From positions 496,001-560,000 of the forward strand of contig NZ_CANMAX010000003.1 in NCBI RefSeq assembly GCF_947495995.1: DNA of 64,000 nt. Direction: 5' to 3'. The first letter of the stretch is position 1, and each line of letters begins with the position of its first letter. This document shows positions 43,306 through 52,200 of this stretch, in pieces. Source of the stretch: an uncultured Tenacibaculum sp. Its GTDB lineage: Bacteria; Bacteroidota; Bacteroidia; Flavobacteriales; Flavobacteriaceae. A program made the position numbers and the translations under genes. A model generated the notes under the pieces. The model did not search any database, was not told the origin of the DNA, and saw only the letters and a list, made by a program, of their open reading frames with translations.

Positions 43306-44379
43306 TTATTCTCTTCCTAGAGAACTGTTGGCTACTATTTTCCTGATTTCATTTTCAAAGTGATAAATGATATCATTATTTATTGAATTACCACTTTTAT
43401 AATAAATATTCTCTAAAATTATAACATCAACTTTATTCTTAGGGATATAAAATTTAAAAGAAACAAAACCTAAACCTTTACCACCATGACCAATATATAA
43501 TGTTTTATGTTGACTATGAGTTCTTATTCCATATCCATAACCAGTTGTTTCATTATCAAAAGCAGAATGTTTACCCATATTAGTTGGAGTTGTCATTTGT
43601 TTATATAAATCGGAACTTAAAATTTCTCCATTGTGTAATTTATTATCCCAAATATTCAAGTCAAAAACATTAGAAACAATACCGCCAGCAGGAATGTAAT
43701 TTTCCCAACTGTCTTTAGTGAAATCAGTATATTTAAATTCAACAGGATAAGCAAAGCTTCCAAGTTCGTAGCTATTTATTATCCCCTTGTTAGGTTTGTC
43801 ATATTCATAGCAATAAGTATTATTCATACTTAATTCTTTAAATAAATCATTAGCTAATTCTTTAAATTTTCTATCAGTTACTTTTTGAAGTATTTTACCT
43901 AGCAAACCATAATTTTTATTATTGTACATAAATCCATTTCCTGGTTCGAAAAGTAATGTGTTGTTGAAATAATTTATACCAGCAGACATATTTAGTAAAT
44001 TATGGATAGTAACTGAATTTGTCCAATCGGCTTTTATCTCAGGTAAATAATCATGTACTGTTTTATTCAAATCAATGTTTCCTTTTTCTACTTCTTTTAA
44101 AATTAATACAGCTGTAATTTGCTTACTATTCGATTGAATTAAGAAATTATCACTTAATTTAATTGGAGTCTGTTCTTTAAAATTAGAAAACCCATATTCT
44201 TTTGAACATTTAGTTTTACCATTTTGAGTTATCAAAATTACACCGTTAAATTCTCTTGGTGTAAAAGTTAATATTAGGCTATCTATTTTAGCTGAATAAT
44301 CATCTATCACAGATTTTTTGCTGCGACTACAACTAAAAGCAATACATGTAAGTATTACAAGAGTAAAGAGTTTTTTCAT
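43306..44379 (-). CDS. Beta-lactamase-fold serine hydrolase, lipoprotein
   Basis: 357 residues. Lipoprotein signal (LVILTCIAFSC, Cys17). The class C/PBP-like core has SxxK as LIQSNSKQITAVL (Ser-Asn-Ser-Lys), Y-x-N as MYNNKNYGLLG and the KTG-equivalent HGGKGLGF. Family members hydrolyse D-amino peptides, esters or beta-lactams; the real substrate is unknown. The start overlaps the end of the preceding membrane-protein gene by 4 bases (ATGA). Confidence 0.93.
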   Translation of the reverse strand: MKKLFTLVILTCIAFSCSRSKKSVIDDYSAKIDSLILTFTPREFNGVILITQNGKTKCSKEYGFSNFKEQTPIKLSDNFLIQSNSKQITAVLILKEVEKGNIDLNKTVHDYLPEIKADWTNSVTIHNLLNMSAGINYFNNTLLFEPGNGFMYNNKNYGLLGKILQKVTDRKFKELANDLFKELSMNNTYCYEYDKPNKGIINSYELGSFAYPVEFKYTDFTKDSWENYIPAGGIVSNVFDLNIWDNKLHNGEILSSDLYKQMTTPTNMGKHSAFDNETTGYGYGIRTHSQHKTLYIGHGGKGLGFVSFKFYIPKNKVDVIILENIYYKSGNSINNDIIYHFENEIRKIVANSSLGRE

Positions 44380-44678
44380 TGAATTTGTTTGATTTTATCA
44401 TTTCTAAGACCTAGCATAAAAACCAATGCGATTGTGCTTATTGGAGAAATAATTAAAGAGGGGGTCAACCTTATAATGAAGGTAAGTCTAAAAGAAAATA
44501 CAGCAATAGAAAGAAGAAGAATATAGAGAGCAAAAAGAGCTATTGTCTTTTTTATTCGTGAATTAAATCGTTCAGTTATTTTTTTGTGGAAATACATTGT
44601 TAGAAATATTGGGTTTAGAATTACCCAACATAACAGTATAATAAACAGTTCTGCGTATGGACCAGTTGCTCCAATCAT
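44376..44678 (-). CDS. Small three-helix membrane protein, unknown
   Basis: 100 residues with hydrophobic helices (ELFIILLCWVILNPIFLTMYF, IALFALYILLLSIAVFSF and IISPISTIALVFMLGL). No family recognised. The 4-base overlap with the serine hydrolase start indicates coupled translation. Confidence 0.65.
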   Translation of the reverse strand: MIGATGPYAELFIILLCWVILNPIFLTMYFHKKITERFNSRIKKTIALFALYILLLSIAVFSFRLTFIIRLTPSLIISPISTIALVFMLGLRNDKIKQIQ

Positions 44679-44695
44679 TTAATAATTATTATTTT

Positions 44696-45172
44696 TTAGC
44701 TTATTTCAATTAAAATATTTCCTTGTAAATCCGGGGAGATATTAGTTGGTATGTTCTTTAAACTATTAATTTTAAAATTAGAACATGAGATTTTAATTGT
44801 TTCTTTAGAGATAAAAGTTAATTCAATTCCTGAGACTAATTTAATTTTTCCCGTTTTCATTGTATAATCTACAAGAGTATGAAATTCATTTTCAATAAAC
44901 TTTAAAGAGTCGATTTCTTGTCCGATTAAATTTTTAATCTTAGGTAAGTTATTCAAGTTTATTTCATAGAAATGAGAAGTTTCTAGATTTCGGTTTTCTT
45001 GAAATTCAAAATTTTCAAGCTCAAAATTCCAAACAAAAGTAACTGTCGTTTTAAATAAATAAACCTGAATAGCTCCGTCAATGGCATAACCGTTATCAAA
45101 TTCAATGTAATTATCATTACTGTTAAATACTCTTATGTCAACAATTTTCTGATTGCAATTTTTTATCCCCAT
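44696..45172 (-). CDS. Hypothetical cytoplasmic protein
   Basis: 158 residues. FNSNDNYIEFDNGYAIDGAIQVYLFKTTVTFVWNFE and IGQEIDSLKFIENEF form the repeated strand pattern of small beta-rich proteins of unknown role. The ending GIELTFISKETIKISCSNFKI is strand-like. It overlaps the next gene upstream by 10 bases. Confidence 0.55.
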   Translation of the reverse strand: MGIKNCNQKIVDIRVFNSNDNYIEFDNGYAIDGAIQVYLFKTTVTFVWNFELENFEFQENRNLETSHFYEINLNNLPKIKNLIGQEIDSLKFIENEFHTLVDYTMKTGKIKLVSGIELTFISKETIKISCSNFKINSLKNIPTNISPDLQGNILIEIS

Positions 45173-45579
45173 TTTTCTTCTATTTTTTCATAATCCTTTT
45201 CATAAAATAACATGAAGGCTTCAAATGCATCTTCTTTTGTTTGTCCAGGAATTACACTACAAAAATCTTTATCATAGAAATCATAAGTAACTAGTCCAAA
45301 CCATTTGCTCTTTTTATAAGTTGTAGGTCTTTTGTAGCAAATATAAAATTCGTGTTCATGTAAATTACCAACTATTGAAACCGCAATTCCATCACCTTTT
45401 TCATTTTCAATATTTAAAGAAGGAGATCCATATAACTCTTTTGCGCTTAGCTGAAGTTTTAATAATTCTACCCATTGAAAGTTATTAAACTTATTAATAA
45501 ACTCATCTTTAGTTAATAATTGTTCGTTTACCAAATTAGGTTTCAAAGGGTGCAATTCTGAATATTTTAGTTTTTCCAT
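45163..45579 (-). CDS. Hypothetical cytoplasmic protein
   Basis: 138 residues from MEKLKYSELHPL (ATG 45579; an ATG 12 bases earlier adds MLNK). ELYGSPSLNIENEKGDGIAVSIVGNLHEHEFYICYKRP is beta-rich, ending with a helix QTKEDAFEAFMLFYEKDYEKIEEKWG. Trp in FQWVELLKLQ. Family not recognised. Overlaps the gene at 44696 by 10 bases, so they are coupled. Confidence 0.55.
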   Translation of the reverse strand: MEKLKYSELHPLKPNLVNEQLLTKDEFINKFNNFQWVELLKLQLSAKELYGSPSLNIENEKGDGIAVSIVGNLHEHEFYICYKRPTTYKKSKWFGLVTYDFYDKDFCSVIPGQTKEDAFEAFMLFYEKDYEKIEEKWG

Positions 45580-45703
45580 TTTATTTAGCAATTATGATTT
45601 AAAATGAAGTTTGTCTCAAGTACAACTTGCAATTTTAGCCATAAAGTTAATTAAAAACTTGAATTTTAGATGCTTTGTGAAATATTAGATCCAATAAAGT
45701 ATT

Positions 45704-46153
45704 TTATTCTTCTGGTTTAGTGTAAGTCACAATATCAATCCCAATGTTATTAGGATCAACGATAGCAAAATGTCGATCTCCCCAAGGTTCGTTACGAATT
45801 TCAATTTCTATAGGAATGCTTTTCTTTTTTAGTTTCTCATATACCTGATCTACATTTTCTACTTCAATTGTTAGATAAACACCTTTACCATTAAATTCTG
45901 ATTGAAAAATAGGTTTCTGACTGGCATGATTCGGTAGTAGAAAACTGAGTTCTGCTGAATGGTTTGGTGTATGAAGTAATAGATAAAATTCATTTTCAAA
46001 ACTTACGCTAAAATCTAAAACTTCGGTGTAAAATTTCTTTGTTTCTTGTAGTTTTTTAGTAATTATTCCAGCGTTTAATTTCATCTTGTTTGTCGTTTGT
46101 GCATTCATCCAGTTAAGTGATAGAACAAATAGCGTTAATAATACTTTTTTCAT
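45704..46153 (-). CDS. Exported VOC (glyoxalase/bleomycin-resistance-like) domain protein
   Basis: 149 residues from MKKVLLTLFVLSLNWMNAQ (ATG 46153), a clean signal peptide; the longer frame from 46219 adds a polar stretch with no role. The VOC fold is KLNAGIITKKLQETKKFYTEVLDFSV, then YLLLHTPNHSAELSFLLP, GVYLTIEVENVDQVYEKLKKKSIPIEIEIRNEPWGDRHFAIVDPNNIGIDIV. The metal-binding His/Glu set is partly visible (His at HTPNH and Glu in VEVE). An exported VOC protein is unusual. It is adjacent to AraC. Confidence 0.85.
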   Translation of the reverse strand: MKKVLLTLFVLSLNWMNAQTTNKMKLNAGIITKKLQETKKFYTEVLDFSVSFENEFYLLLHTPNHSAELSFLLPNHASQKPIFQSEFNGKGVYLTIEVENVDQVYEKLKKKSIPIEIEIRNEPWGDRHFAIVDPNNIGIDIVTYTKPEE

Positions 46154-46221
46154 TGTTAATGATTTTCTTATGTCAAATTTAAATTGACAAAACCATGAAG
46201 TATTGTAAAAATCGGACAAGC

Positions 46222-47034
46222 TTAATGAAAGGCTTCGGAAGGAGTTACGCCGTAGAAAGTTTTGAAGTTTTTAATGAAATGAGCTTGATCGAAAAAGCCA
46301 ACATCAAAGTATAGTTTATTTTCTTTGAGACTTTGTTTTGACGGATTAGCGTTTAAAATATATTGAAAGCGAACGACATTACTAAACGATTTCGCTGTTG
46401 TTCCTAAATAAAAGTTGAAAATTCTACGTAGATGTCTTGTGCTTAATTCTGAATTAAGGTCTTCTTCTGTGTCTAAATGCCCATGTTGTTTAAAGATCAT
46501 TTTTAATGCTTCTAAAAAACGAACATCGTAATTAATTTCTTGATTATTTATTAATTGGAATATTTTCTTGTTGATGATTTCTGTAATATCTTCAAAAGAA
46601 TCCGTTGATTTAATATTTGATGTTATCCATTCTGAAAAATCAGGAAGTACGTTGTATAAATCTTGAGATTGATTGCTTAAAGTTTTAGCGTCAATTCCAA
46701 ATAAAAGAGAAAACATAGCAGGTAAAAAACGGATACCGATATAATCAAATTCTTTCCCAATTGAAAATTGAACAAACTTTCGGCAAAATCCCATAATAAA
46801 GTTTTCTGTTGGTTCTTTATGATTGAAAAAAATATCGATACAGCCATCAGAAACAACTCGGTAATTATAGTCGCTATTTAGTTTTTTCTGTGTTTTAAGT
46901 TGCCAGAAACAAAACACGAAATCCTTAATTTCTTTATTAGGAGGAATTTCTCGATAATTGATTTTGTTATCATTAATTGAAACAGCTGGCTGAATAGGTC
47001 TGTAGTATTCTCTTATGAATTGTAATTCATTCAC
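46222..47034 (-). CDS. AraC family transcriptional regulator
   Basis: 270 residues. N-terminal ~150 residues sense an unknown ligand (YREIPPNKEIKDFVFCFWQLK; VSDGCIDIFFNHKEP; GIRFLPAMFSLLFGID, the AraC_N DUF6597-like pattern), followed by an AraC HTH with LSTRHLRRIFNFYLGTTAKSFSNVVRFQ, and FDVGFFDQAHFIKNFKTFYGVTPSEAFH. A TAATTTTG promoter box lies upstream (47060-47067). It ends 2 bases before the longer VOC frame, so the VOC gene could be co-transcribed and perhaps controlled by it. Confidence 0.92.
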   Translation of the reverse strand: MNELQFIREYYRPIQPAVSINDNKINYREIPPNKEIKDFVFCFWQLKTQKKLNSDYNYRVVSDGCIDIFFNHKEPTENFIMGFCRKFVQFSIGKEFDYIGIRFLPAMFSLLFGIDAKTLSNQSQDLYNVLPDFSEWITSNIKSTDSFEDITEIINKKIFQLINNQEINYDVRFLEALKMIFKQHGHLDTEEDLNSELSTRHLRRIFNFYLGTTAKSFSNVVRFQYILNANPSKQSLKENKLYFDVGFFDQAHFIKNFKTFYGVTPSEAFH

Positions 47035-47059
47035 TGCTTAAGTGTATTGCGAAATATTT

Positions 47060-47067
47060 CAAAATTA
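47060..47067 (-). promoter_or_regulatory. -7 box for the AraC regulator gene
   Basis: Minus-strand TAATTTTG matches TAnnTTTG, 26 bases before the ATG at 47034. Confidence 0.45.
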
Positions 47068-47089
47068 GCATATGTGGGAAGAAAGATGT

Positions 47090-47650
47090 TTACCATTTAG
47101 TGTAATCTCCATTCTTTTCAGCCTCATTAATATTATGTTTAAACGTTTTTTTTAAATCGTAGAGACTTCCTTTTTTGTTTAACTCTATTGCTTTGTAGAC
47201 TGTTGAAAATGGAAAAAGATTCATTTTATAAACTTTATGAATTACAGTGAAATCACTTCCTTGATTATCATAATAAATTTTCCATTCACAATTAAAAAAG
47301 TCATTTAAATCTTTACCGAAACTTGCACCTATTAAAGTCATAATCTCTTTTTTAGATTCTTTATTTGGACTTTTATTCTCTTTCCACTTTTCAAGAACTA
47401 AATCTAAATTTTTAGCATTAAAAATATTACTCTGTTGAGGTGAATATTTTTCAATTAAGATTTTAGCTTTCTCTAAAAGCATGTGATATTCTTTAAGTTC
47501 TTTTTCTCCCCAATCTTGTAATTTAAATCGAACACCAGAATCTGAAACATGATACTTAACAACATCTAGATTATTGTTTTGTGGTTTTTGGCTATTTCCT
47601 TTGCAAGAAACTAGAATGAGTAGTGTTATTAAAAGTAAGTAGTTTTTCAT
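47090..47650 (-). CDS. Hypothetical lipoprotein, DUF3806-like
   Basis: 186 residues. Lipobox LLILVSCKGNSQ (Cys16). The mature part contains MTLIGASFGKDLNDFFNCEWKIYYDNQGSDFTVIHKVYKMNLFPF, similar in pattern to DUF3806 (G-x-x-x-G-x-x-L, then W-x-x-x-x-D-x-x-G-x-[DE]-x-x-V). This is tentative. It lies 38 bases after the nitroreductase stop. Confidence 0.65.
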   Translation of the reverse strand: MKNYLLLITLLILVSCKGNSQKPQNNNLDVVKYHVSDSGVRFKLQDWGEKELKEYHMLLEKAKILIEKYSPQQSNIFNAKNLDLVLEKWKENKSPNKESKKEIMTLIGASFGKDLNDFFNCEWKIYYDNQGSDFTVIHKVYKMNLFPFSTVYKAIELNKKGSLYDLKKTFKHNINEAEKNGDYTKW

Positions 47651-47688
47651 TTGTACTTATTCACTAACTTTCTATGTAATACTAATTA

Positions 47689-48420
47689 TTAAACCTCTGT
47701 ATAAATATCTTCAAAAGGAACTCTAAAGCGTTTTCCATAAACACCTTCAGGTTTACGAATACCACAAGAAATAATCATGTTAATTTCAGCACCAGAAGGT
47801 AATCCTAAAACCTTTTTTACACGCCAAGTATCAGAACCTTCCATCGGGCAAGTATCGTAACCTTCACCAGCCATACTCAACATAAAAGTCTGTGCAGCTA
47901 ATCCAGCACTTTTATGAGCAACAACTCGCATGTCTTTTGCGCGTACTTCTCTGTAAATAGGTTTGAATAATCCTGTAATTAAAATTGTTAAATATTTAAA
48001 GAAGCCAAAAATCCCTAGAAAATCATTGTAAACAAACGGAATGAGTTTCTTGTAGTAATTTTTAGCAAATTTTTCTCTGCTAGATTGTTTTCCGTCGGGT
48101 TGAGGTGGATAAACTTTATCTAGATATTCTAAATTTGCTTTAGCTCTCTTTTTCCATAAATCTTTTCTTACGGTAACCACGACCATTTGTTGCGCAGTTT
48201 TAGCAGCATTTTGGTTGAAACAAAGTGGTATTAATTTATCTATAACAGATTTAGAAGTAACATGATAAAATTCCCATAATTGCATATTGCTACTGTTGGG
48301 AGCTAACGAAGCCTGTTCAATACATTTCTTTACGATTGAAGTATCTATTTTTTTTGTGTCATCGTATACACGAACCGATCTTCTATATGCAATAGCTTCG
48401 CTTACAGTTTTTTCACTCAT
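47689..48420 (-). CDS. Nitroreductase family protein
   Basis: 243 residues. SEAIAYRRSVRVYDDTKKID (the R-R-S-x-R FMN motif), LAPNSSNMQLWEFYHV, and the late SMAGEGYDTCPMEGSD with GLPSGAEINMIISCGIR (G-x-P-x-x-x-x-x-x-x-x-x-x-G). FMN enzyme that reduces nitro groups, quinones or flavins. Third gene of the alkB-ALDH operon; it may recycle flavin or detoxify, but a link to alkane oxidation is not proven. Confidence 0.92.
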   Translation of the reverse strand: MSEKTVSEAIAYRRSVRVYDDTKKIDTSIVKKCIEQASLAPNSSNMQLWEFYHVTSKSVIDKLIPLCFNQNAAKTAQQMVVVTVRKDLWKKRAKANLEYLDKVYPPQPDGKQSSREKFAKNYYKKLIPFVYNDFLGIFGFFKYLTILITGLFKPIYREVRAKDMRVVAHKSAGLAAQTFMLSMAGEGYDTCPMEGSDTWRVKKVLGLPSGAEINMIISCGIRKPEGVYGKRFRVPFEDIYTEV

Positions 48421-48427
48421 AGTAATA

Positions 48428-49822
48428 TTATCCTAGTTTCAATAATGTTTTTAATTGTTTCAGTTTTCCTTTATAAGGCGCATATCTTGTAGGGACATCT
48501 AACCAGTTTCCTCTTGTAACAACCCCTTTTTTATGTGAAAAAGTCTCGAAAGTTTGCTTTCCATGATAGCTTCCAGTTCCACTTTCTCCAACACCACCAA
48601 ATGGTAAATTATGATTAGCAAAATGTACTGTAGTATCATTAATAGTTCCTCCACCAAAAGAGTAACGTTGAATCATTTTCTTCGCAAAAGATTTATGACC
48701 AGTAAAGACATAAAATGCAAGTGGTTTATCAAACTTACTAATGATATTTTCTAATTCACTTTCAGACTCGTAAGAAAGAACTGGTAAAATAGGACCGAAA
48801 ATCTCTTCTTGCATTACGTTACTGTCTAAGCTTGGCTCGTCAACAAGAGTAGGAGAGATGTAACACTCTTCACGATCAGTTTCACCTCCAGTTAATAAAG
48901 TTTCATTTTCGATCATTTTGTGTAAACGATCAAAGTTTTTTGTGTTTACAATTCTTGGAAAATCAGCTGAAGCTTTAGGATTTGTTCCATAAGCTTTTTC
49001 AATTTCAGAAATAAAAGCGCTTGTAAATTGATCTTTTACTTTCTTATGAATTAATAGGTAATCTGGAGCGATACATGTTTGTCCTCCATTTAAAAATTTA
49101 CCCCAAACAATTCTTTTAGCAGCAAGTTTTATTTTTGCTGAATCATCTACAATACAAGGACTTTTTCCTCCTAATTCAAGAGTGGTAGGAGTAATATGTT
49201 CTGCAGCAGCTTTTGCTACAATTCTACCTACAGGCACACTTCCTGTAAAGAAAATATAATCCCATCGTTGAGCTAGTAATTCTTGTGTTTCTGGAACTCC
49301 TCCTTCAATTACAGCTACATGTTTCTTGTCAAAAACAGCTTCGATAATTTCTCTTGTGATAGCGCTTGTGTGCGGAGTAAGTTCCGAAGGTTTTAAAACT
49401 ACTGTATTTCCAGCTGCAATTGCTCCCACTAAAGGAGAAAAAGCTAATTGATATGGATAATTCCAAGGAGAAATAATTAAGGTAGTTCCGTAAGGTTCTG
49501 GATGTATTTTGGCTGATGAAGGAAAGTTTAATAACGCAGGAAAAACACGTCTAGGTTTAGACCAAGAACGTACGTTTTTAATCATCATTTTCAATTCAGA
49601 AAGTACAATCCCAGTTTCAGTCATTACTCCTTCATATTCAGATTTTCTGAAATCATTGTGTAGTGCTTTTAAAATATCATCTTCTCTTCGTGTGATTTCT
49701 TTTAGTAACTTTTGTAAACTCTTTTTTCTGAAAGAAATATCTTTAGTTTGTTGTGTGGCAAAAAAACGACGTTGTTCCTGAATTAATTCAGGAATAGCTT
49801 CAGTAATAACTGTATCGGTCAT
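48428..49822 (-). CDS. Aldehyde dehydrogenase
   Basis: 464 residues. Catalytic Cys in GGQTCIAPDYLL, Glu in TTLELGGKSPCIV, NAD loop FFTGSVPVGRIVAKAA, and NDTTVHFANHNLPFGGVGESGTGSYHG at the end. The C-terminal PTRYAPYKGKL ending is typical of class 3 fatty-aldehyde dehydrogenases. It oxidises aldehydes to acids with NAD(P). Lies 4 bases after the AlkB gene, so the product of AlkB after alcohol oxidation is its likely substrate, although no alcohol dehydrogenase is in the window. Confidence 0.94.
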   Translation of the reverse strand: MTDTVITEAIPELIQEQRRFFATQQTKDISFRKKSLQKLLKEITRREDDILKALHNDFRKSEYEGVMTETGIVLSELKMMIKNVRSWSKPRRVFPALLNFPSSAKIHPEPYGTTLIISPWNYPYQLAFSPLVGAIAAGNTVVLKPSELTPHTSAITREIIEAVFDKKHVAVIEGGVPETQELLAQRWDYIFFTGSVPVGRIVAKAAAEHITPTTLELGGKSPCIVDDSAKIKLAAKRIVWGKFLNGGQTCIAPDYLLIHKKVKDQFTSAFISEIEKAYGTNPKASADFPRIVNTKNFDRLHKMIENETLLTGGETDREECYISPTLVDEPSLDSNVMQEEIFGPILPVLSYESESELENIISKFDKPLAFYVFTGHKSFAKKMIQRYSFGGGTINDTTVHFANHNLPFGGVGESGTGSYHGKQTFETFSHKKGVVTRGNWLDVPTRYAPYKGKLKQLKTLLKLG

Positions 49823-49826
49823 AAAA

Positions 49827-50855
49827 TTATATTTCTTGTAATTTTTTATTCATTAATCTAAACCAAATGGGCGGAATTAAAGATAATAACATCATTCCGG
49901 GGTAACCCGTTGGCATTTGTGGACTTTCGGGAAGTGATTTTAAAATTTGATAATGCTTACTTCCATTATAATGATGATCTGAATGTCTAGATAAGTTAAA
50001 TAAAACTAGTTTTCCAATCACATGATTTGAGTTCCAAGAGTGTGTGTGGCGAACTCTTTCATATCGTCCAAATTTATTCTTTTTACGCATTAAACCGTAA
50101 TGTTCAATGTAGTTTACAGTTTCTAAAAGTAAAACTCCTACAATAGCAGCAGCTAGAAAATATAAGGTTACAGTAATTCCAAAAAAATAAAAAATTGAAC
50201 TAATTAAAATGATGTGCGCTAGTGTATAAACAATCATTCTGTTTTGATGATGAAACCAACTTCTTTCAGAAGTTTTTAGTCTTTTGTTCTCTATTTTCCA
50301 GGCTTCGATGTAACTCATGAATTGAGAGCGAATCCAAAATAGATATAAAGCTTCGTTTTTTCTTGCTGTGGCTGCATCTTCAGGAGTCGCAACATTAAAA
50401 TGATGTCCTGCGTTGTGGTATGGCAAGAAATGAGTTTCTAAAGAAGTAAGTAATAAAATCTCTCCTAAAAGTTGCTCTAATCTATTACTTCGATGTCCAA
50501 GTTCGTGTCCCACATTAATTCCAATAACTCCACACATAATTCCCATGGCTAAAATTCGTCCGATAAGATCTACGGTGTTAGTGGTGTTTTCAATCACAGA
50601 TAAAAACCAAATTAAAAAAGCTACTTGTGTTGGAACAGTTAAATATAGAATATAAGAATATAGCTTATTATGCTTTTCAACTTCTTCTTGTTCTTTATCA
50701 AAATTACTTGCATTAACTTTTAGAAAAAAATCTGCCAATGGAACAATTCCAAAAACATAGATTAGAGTAGAATATGTAATCCAACCTGTTGATGTAAATG
50801 AAATATAGGTAGTTAAAGGTACAGTGAATACCAATAAATATTTTAATGCTTTCAT
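49827..50855 (-). CDS. Alkane 1-monooxygenase-like membrane di-iron hydroxylase
   Basis: 342 residues. Six hydrophobic helices and the His boxes of AlkB: GHELGHR, then LPYHNAGHHFNVATPEDAATARK (HNAGHH, with the V-A-T-P-E-D that is typical of AlkB), the NYIEHYGL motif and LSRHSDHH. These histidines hold the di-iron site that adds oxygen to the terminal carbon of an alkane or similar hydrophobic chain. Rubredoxin, the usual electron donor, is not encoded nearby. It is shorter than the Pseudomonas type of about 400 residues. Leads the operon alkB-ALDH-nitroreductase. The exact substrate, alkane or fatty chain, is unknown. Confidence 0.9.
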   Translation of the reverse strand: MKALKYLLVFTVPLTTYISFTSTGWITYSTLIYVFGIVPLADFFLKVNASNFDKEQEEVEKHNKLYSYILYLTVPTQVAFLIWFLSVIENTTNTVDLIGRILAMGIMCGVIGINVGHELGHRSNRLEQLLGEILLLTSLETHFLPYHNAGHHFNVATPEDAATARKNEALYLFWIRSQFMSYIEAWKIENKRLKTSERSWFHHQNRMIVYTLAHIILISSIFYFFGITVTLYFLAAAIVGVLLLETVNYIEHYGLMRKKNKFGRYERVRHTHSWNSNHVIGKLVLFNLSRHSDHHYNGSKHYQILKSLPESPQMPTGYPGMMLLSLIPPIWFRLMNKKLQEI

Positions 50856-50888
50856 TGTAGTAAGATGATTTTGAACTAAATATACGAA

Positions 50889-51578
50889 TTAGTTACATGC
50901 ATCCCAAACACCATCATTAAGTGGAGTAGGAGCGTTTACAGCAATTTTATCTTTACTAACAGGGTGAATAAATTCAATTTTTTTAGCCAAAAGATGTATG
51001 CTGGCGTTTTTGTTACTTCTTGGAAATCCGTATTTTAAATCACCTTTTATAGGGTGACCAATGTTTGAAAGCTGACAACGAATTTGATGGTGTCGACCAG
51101 TCTCTAAATCAACTTCAAGTAAAGAGTAGCGATCGAGTTTTCTTAACACAGTATAATGTAAAATAGCTTTTTTGCTTCCAGAAACTTCGTGATTATAAGC
51201 TTTAGATTTATTATTCTTCGGATTTTTCTTAAGAAAATTGGTTAAACTATCCTTTTCTTTGTTAGGATGTCCTTTCACCACTGCCCAATATGTTTTCTTA
51301 ATTTGCTTTTCACGAAGCATTTTATTTAAACGCTCAAGAGCTTTAGAAGTTCGTGCGTAGATTACAATACCAGAAGTAGGACGATCTAATCTATGAACAG
51401 TTCCTAAAAAAACATTTCCAGGTTTATTGTACTTATCTTTAATGTATTCTTTTACTACATCACTAAGAGGTTTGTCACCTGTTTTATCACCTTGAACAAT
51501 ATCGCCAGAGCGTTTGTTGATGATAATTAGATGATTGTCTTCATGTAAAACTTGTAAATTGTTTTTTGTAGAATGCAT
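50889..51578 (-). CDS. RluA/RsuA-type pseudouridine synthase
   Basis: 229 residues, one catalytic domain and no S4 domain. Motif HRLDRPTSGIVIYARTSKAL contains the catalytic Asp; LHEDNHLIIINKRSGDIVQG opens the domain and LEVDLETGRHHQIRCQL with GHPIKGDLKYGF are the later motifs. It converts uridine to pseudouridine in rRNA or tRNA. Its order with engB and the alpha/beta hydrolase on the strand opposite to mraZ recurs in Flavobacteriia, as I recall. Gap of 7 bases to EngB. Confidence 0.93.
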   Translation of the reverse strand: MHSTKNNLQVLHEDNHLIIINKRSGDIVQGDKTGDKPLSDVVKEYIKDKYNKPGNVFLGTVHRLDRPTSGIVIYARTSKALERLNKMLREKQIKKTYWAVVKGHPNKEKDSLTNFLKKNPKNNKSKAYNHEVSGSKKAILHYTVLRKLDRYSLLEVDLETGRHHQIRCQLSNIGHPIKGDLKYGFPRSNKNASIHLLAKKIEFIHPVSKDKIAVNAPTPLNDGVWDACN

Positions 51579-51585
51579 TTAGATT

Positions 51586-52197
51586 TTATTTAAAATCGTC
51601 TGCGACATCTTTGTTTACCTGATCAATAAAACTTAAAACTTCTTCTCTTCCAAGTTTGTTTGAAGAAGAAGTTAAAAAGTTAACTGGTAAAGTTTCCCAA
51701 TGTTGTAATAATTTTCTTTTGTAAGAAAGAATTTGTTTGTTCAGTTTAGAACTAGGTAATTTATCCGCCTTGGTAAAAATAATAGCAAAAGGAATGCTAT
51801 TTTCACCAAGAAAGCGCATAAATTCTAAATCTATTTTTTGTGGATCGTGTCTACTATCAACTAAAACAAAAGCACACACTAATTGTTCACGCTCTTTAAA
51901 ATAGTTTTCAATAAAATATTGAAATATAGTTCGTTTCTTTTTAGAAACTTTAGCATATCCATAACCAGGTAAATCAACTAAAAACCATTCATCATTTACT
52001 TTAAAATGATTAATTAATTGTGTTTTTCCAGGAGTTCCAGATGTTTTTGCTAATTTTTTTCGTTCCATCAACATGTTAATCAATGAAGATTTTCCCACGT
52101 TAGAACGACCGATGAAAGCATATTCAGGTATTCTGTCTTTTGGTGCATTTATAACATTACTGTTACTCATCACAAACTCAGCAGATTTTATTTTCAT
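51586..52197 (-). CDS. engB: Ribosome biogenesis GTPase EngB (YihA/YsxC)
   Basis: 203 residues, the normal length. G1 GRSNVGKSSLI, G2 around TPGKTQLI, G3 DLPGYGYAK (D-x-x-G), G4 TKADK and G5 SSSNKLGR are all present. Assists assembly of the large ribosomal subunit and is essential in most bacteria. Position 3 bases after the alpha/beta hydrolase stop and 7 before the RluA gene gives a compact operon. Confidence 0.96.
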   Translation of the reverse strand: MKIKSAEFVMSNSNVINAPKDRIPEYAFIGRSNVGKSSLINMLMERKKLAKTSGTPGKTQLINHFKVNDEWFLVDLPGYGYAKVSKKKRTIFQYFIENYFKEREQLVCAFVLVDSRHDPQKIDLEFMRFLGENSIPFAIIFTKADKLPSSKLNKQILSYKRKLLQHWETLPVNFLTSSSNKLGREEVLSFIDQVNKDVADDFK

Positions 52198-52200
52198 CGT

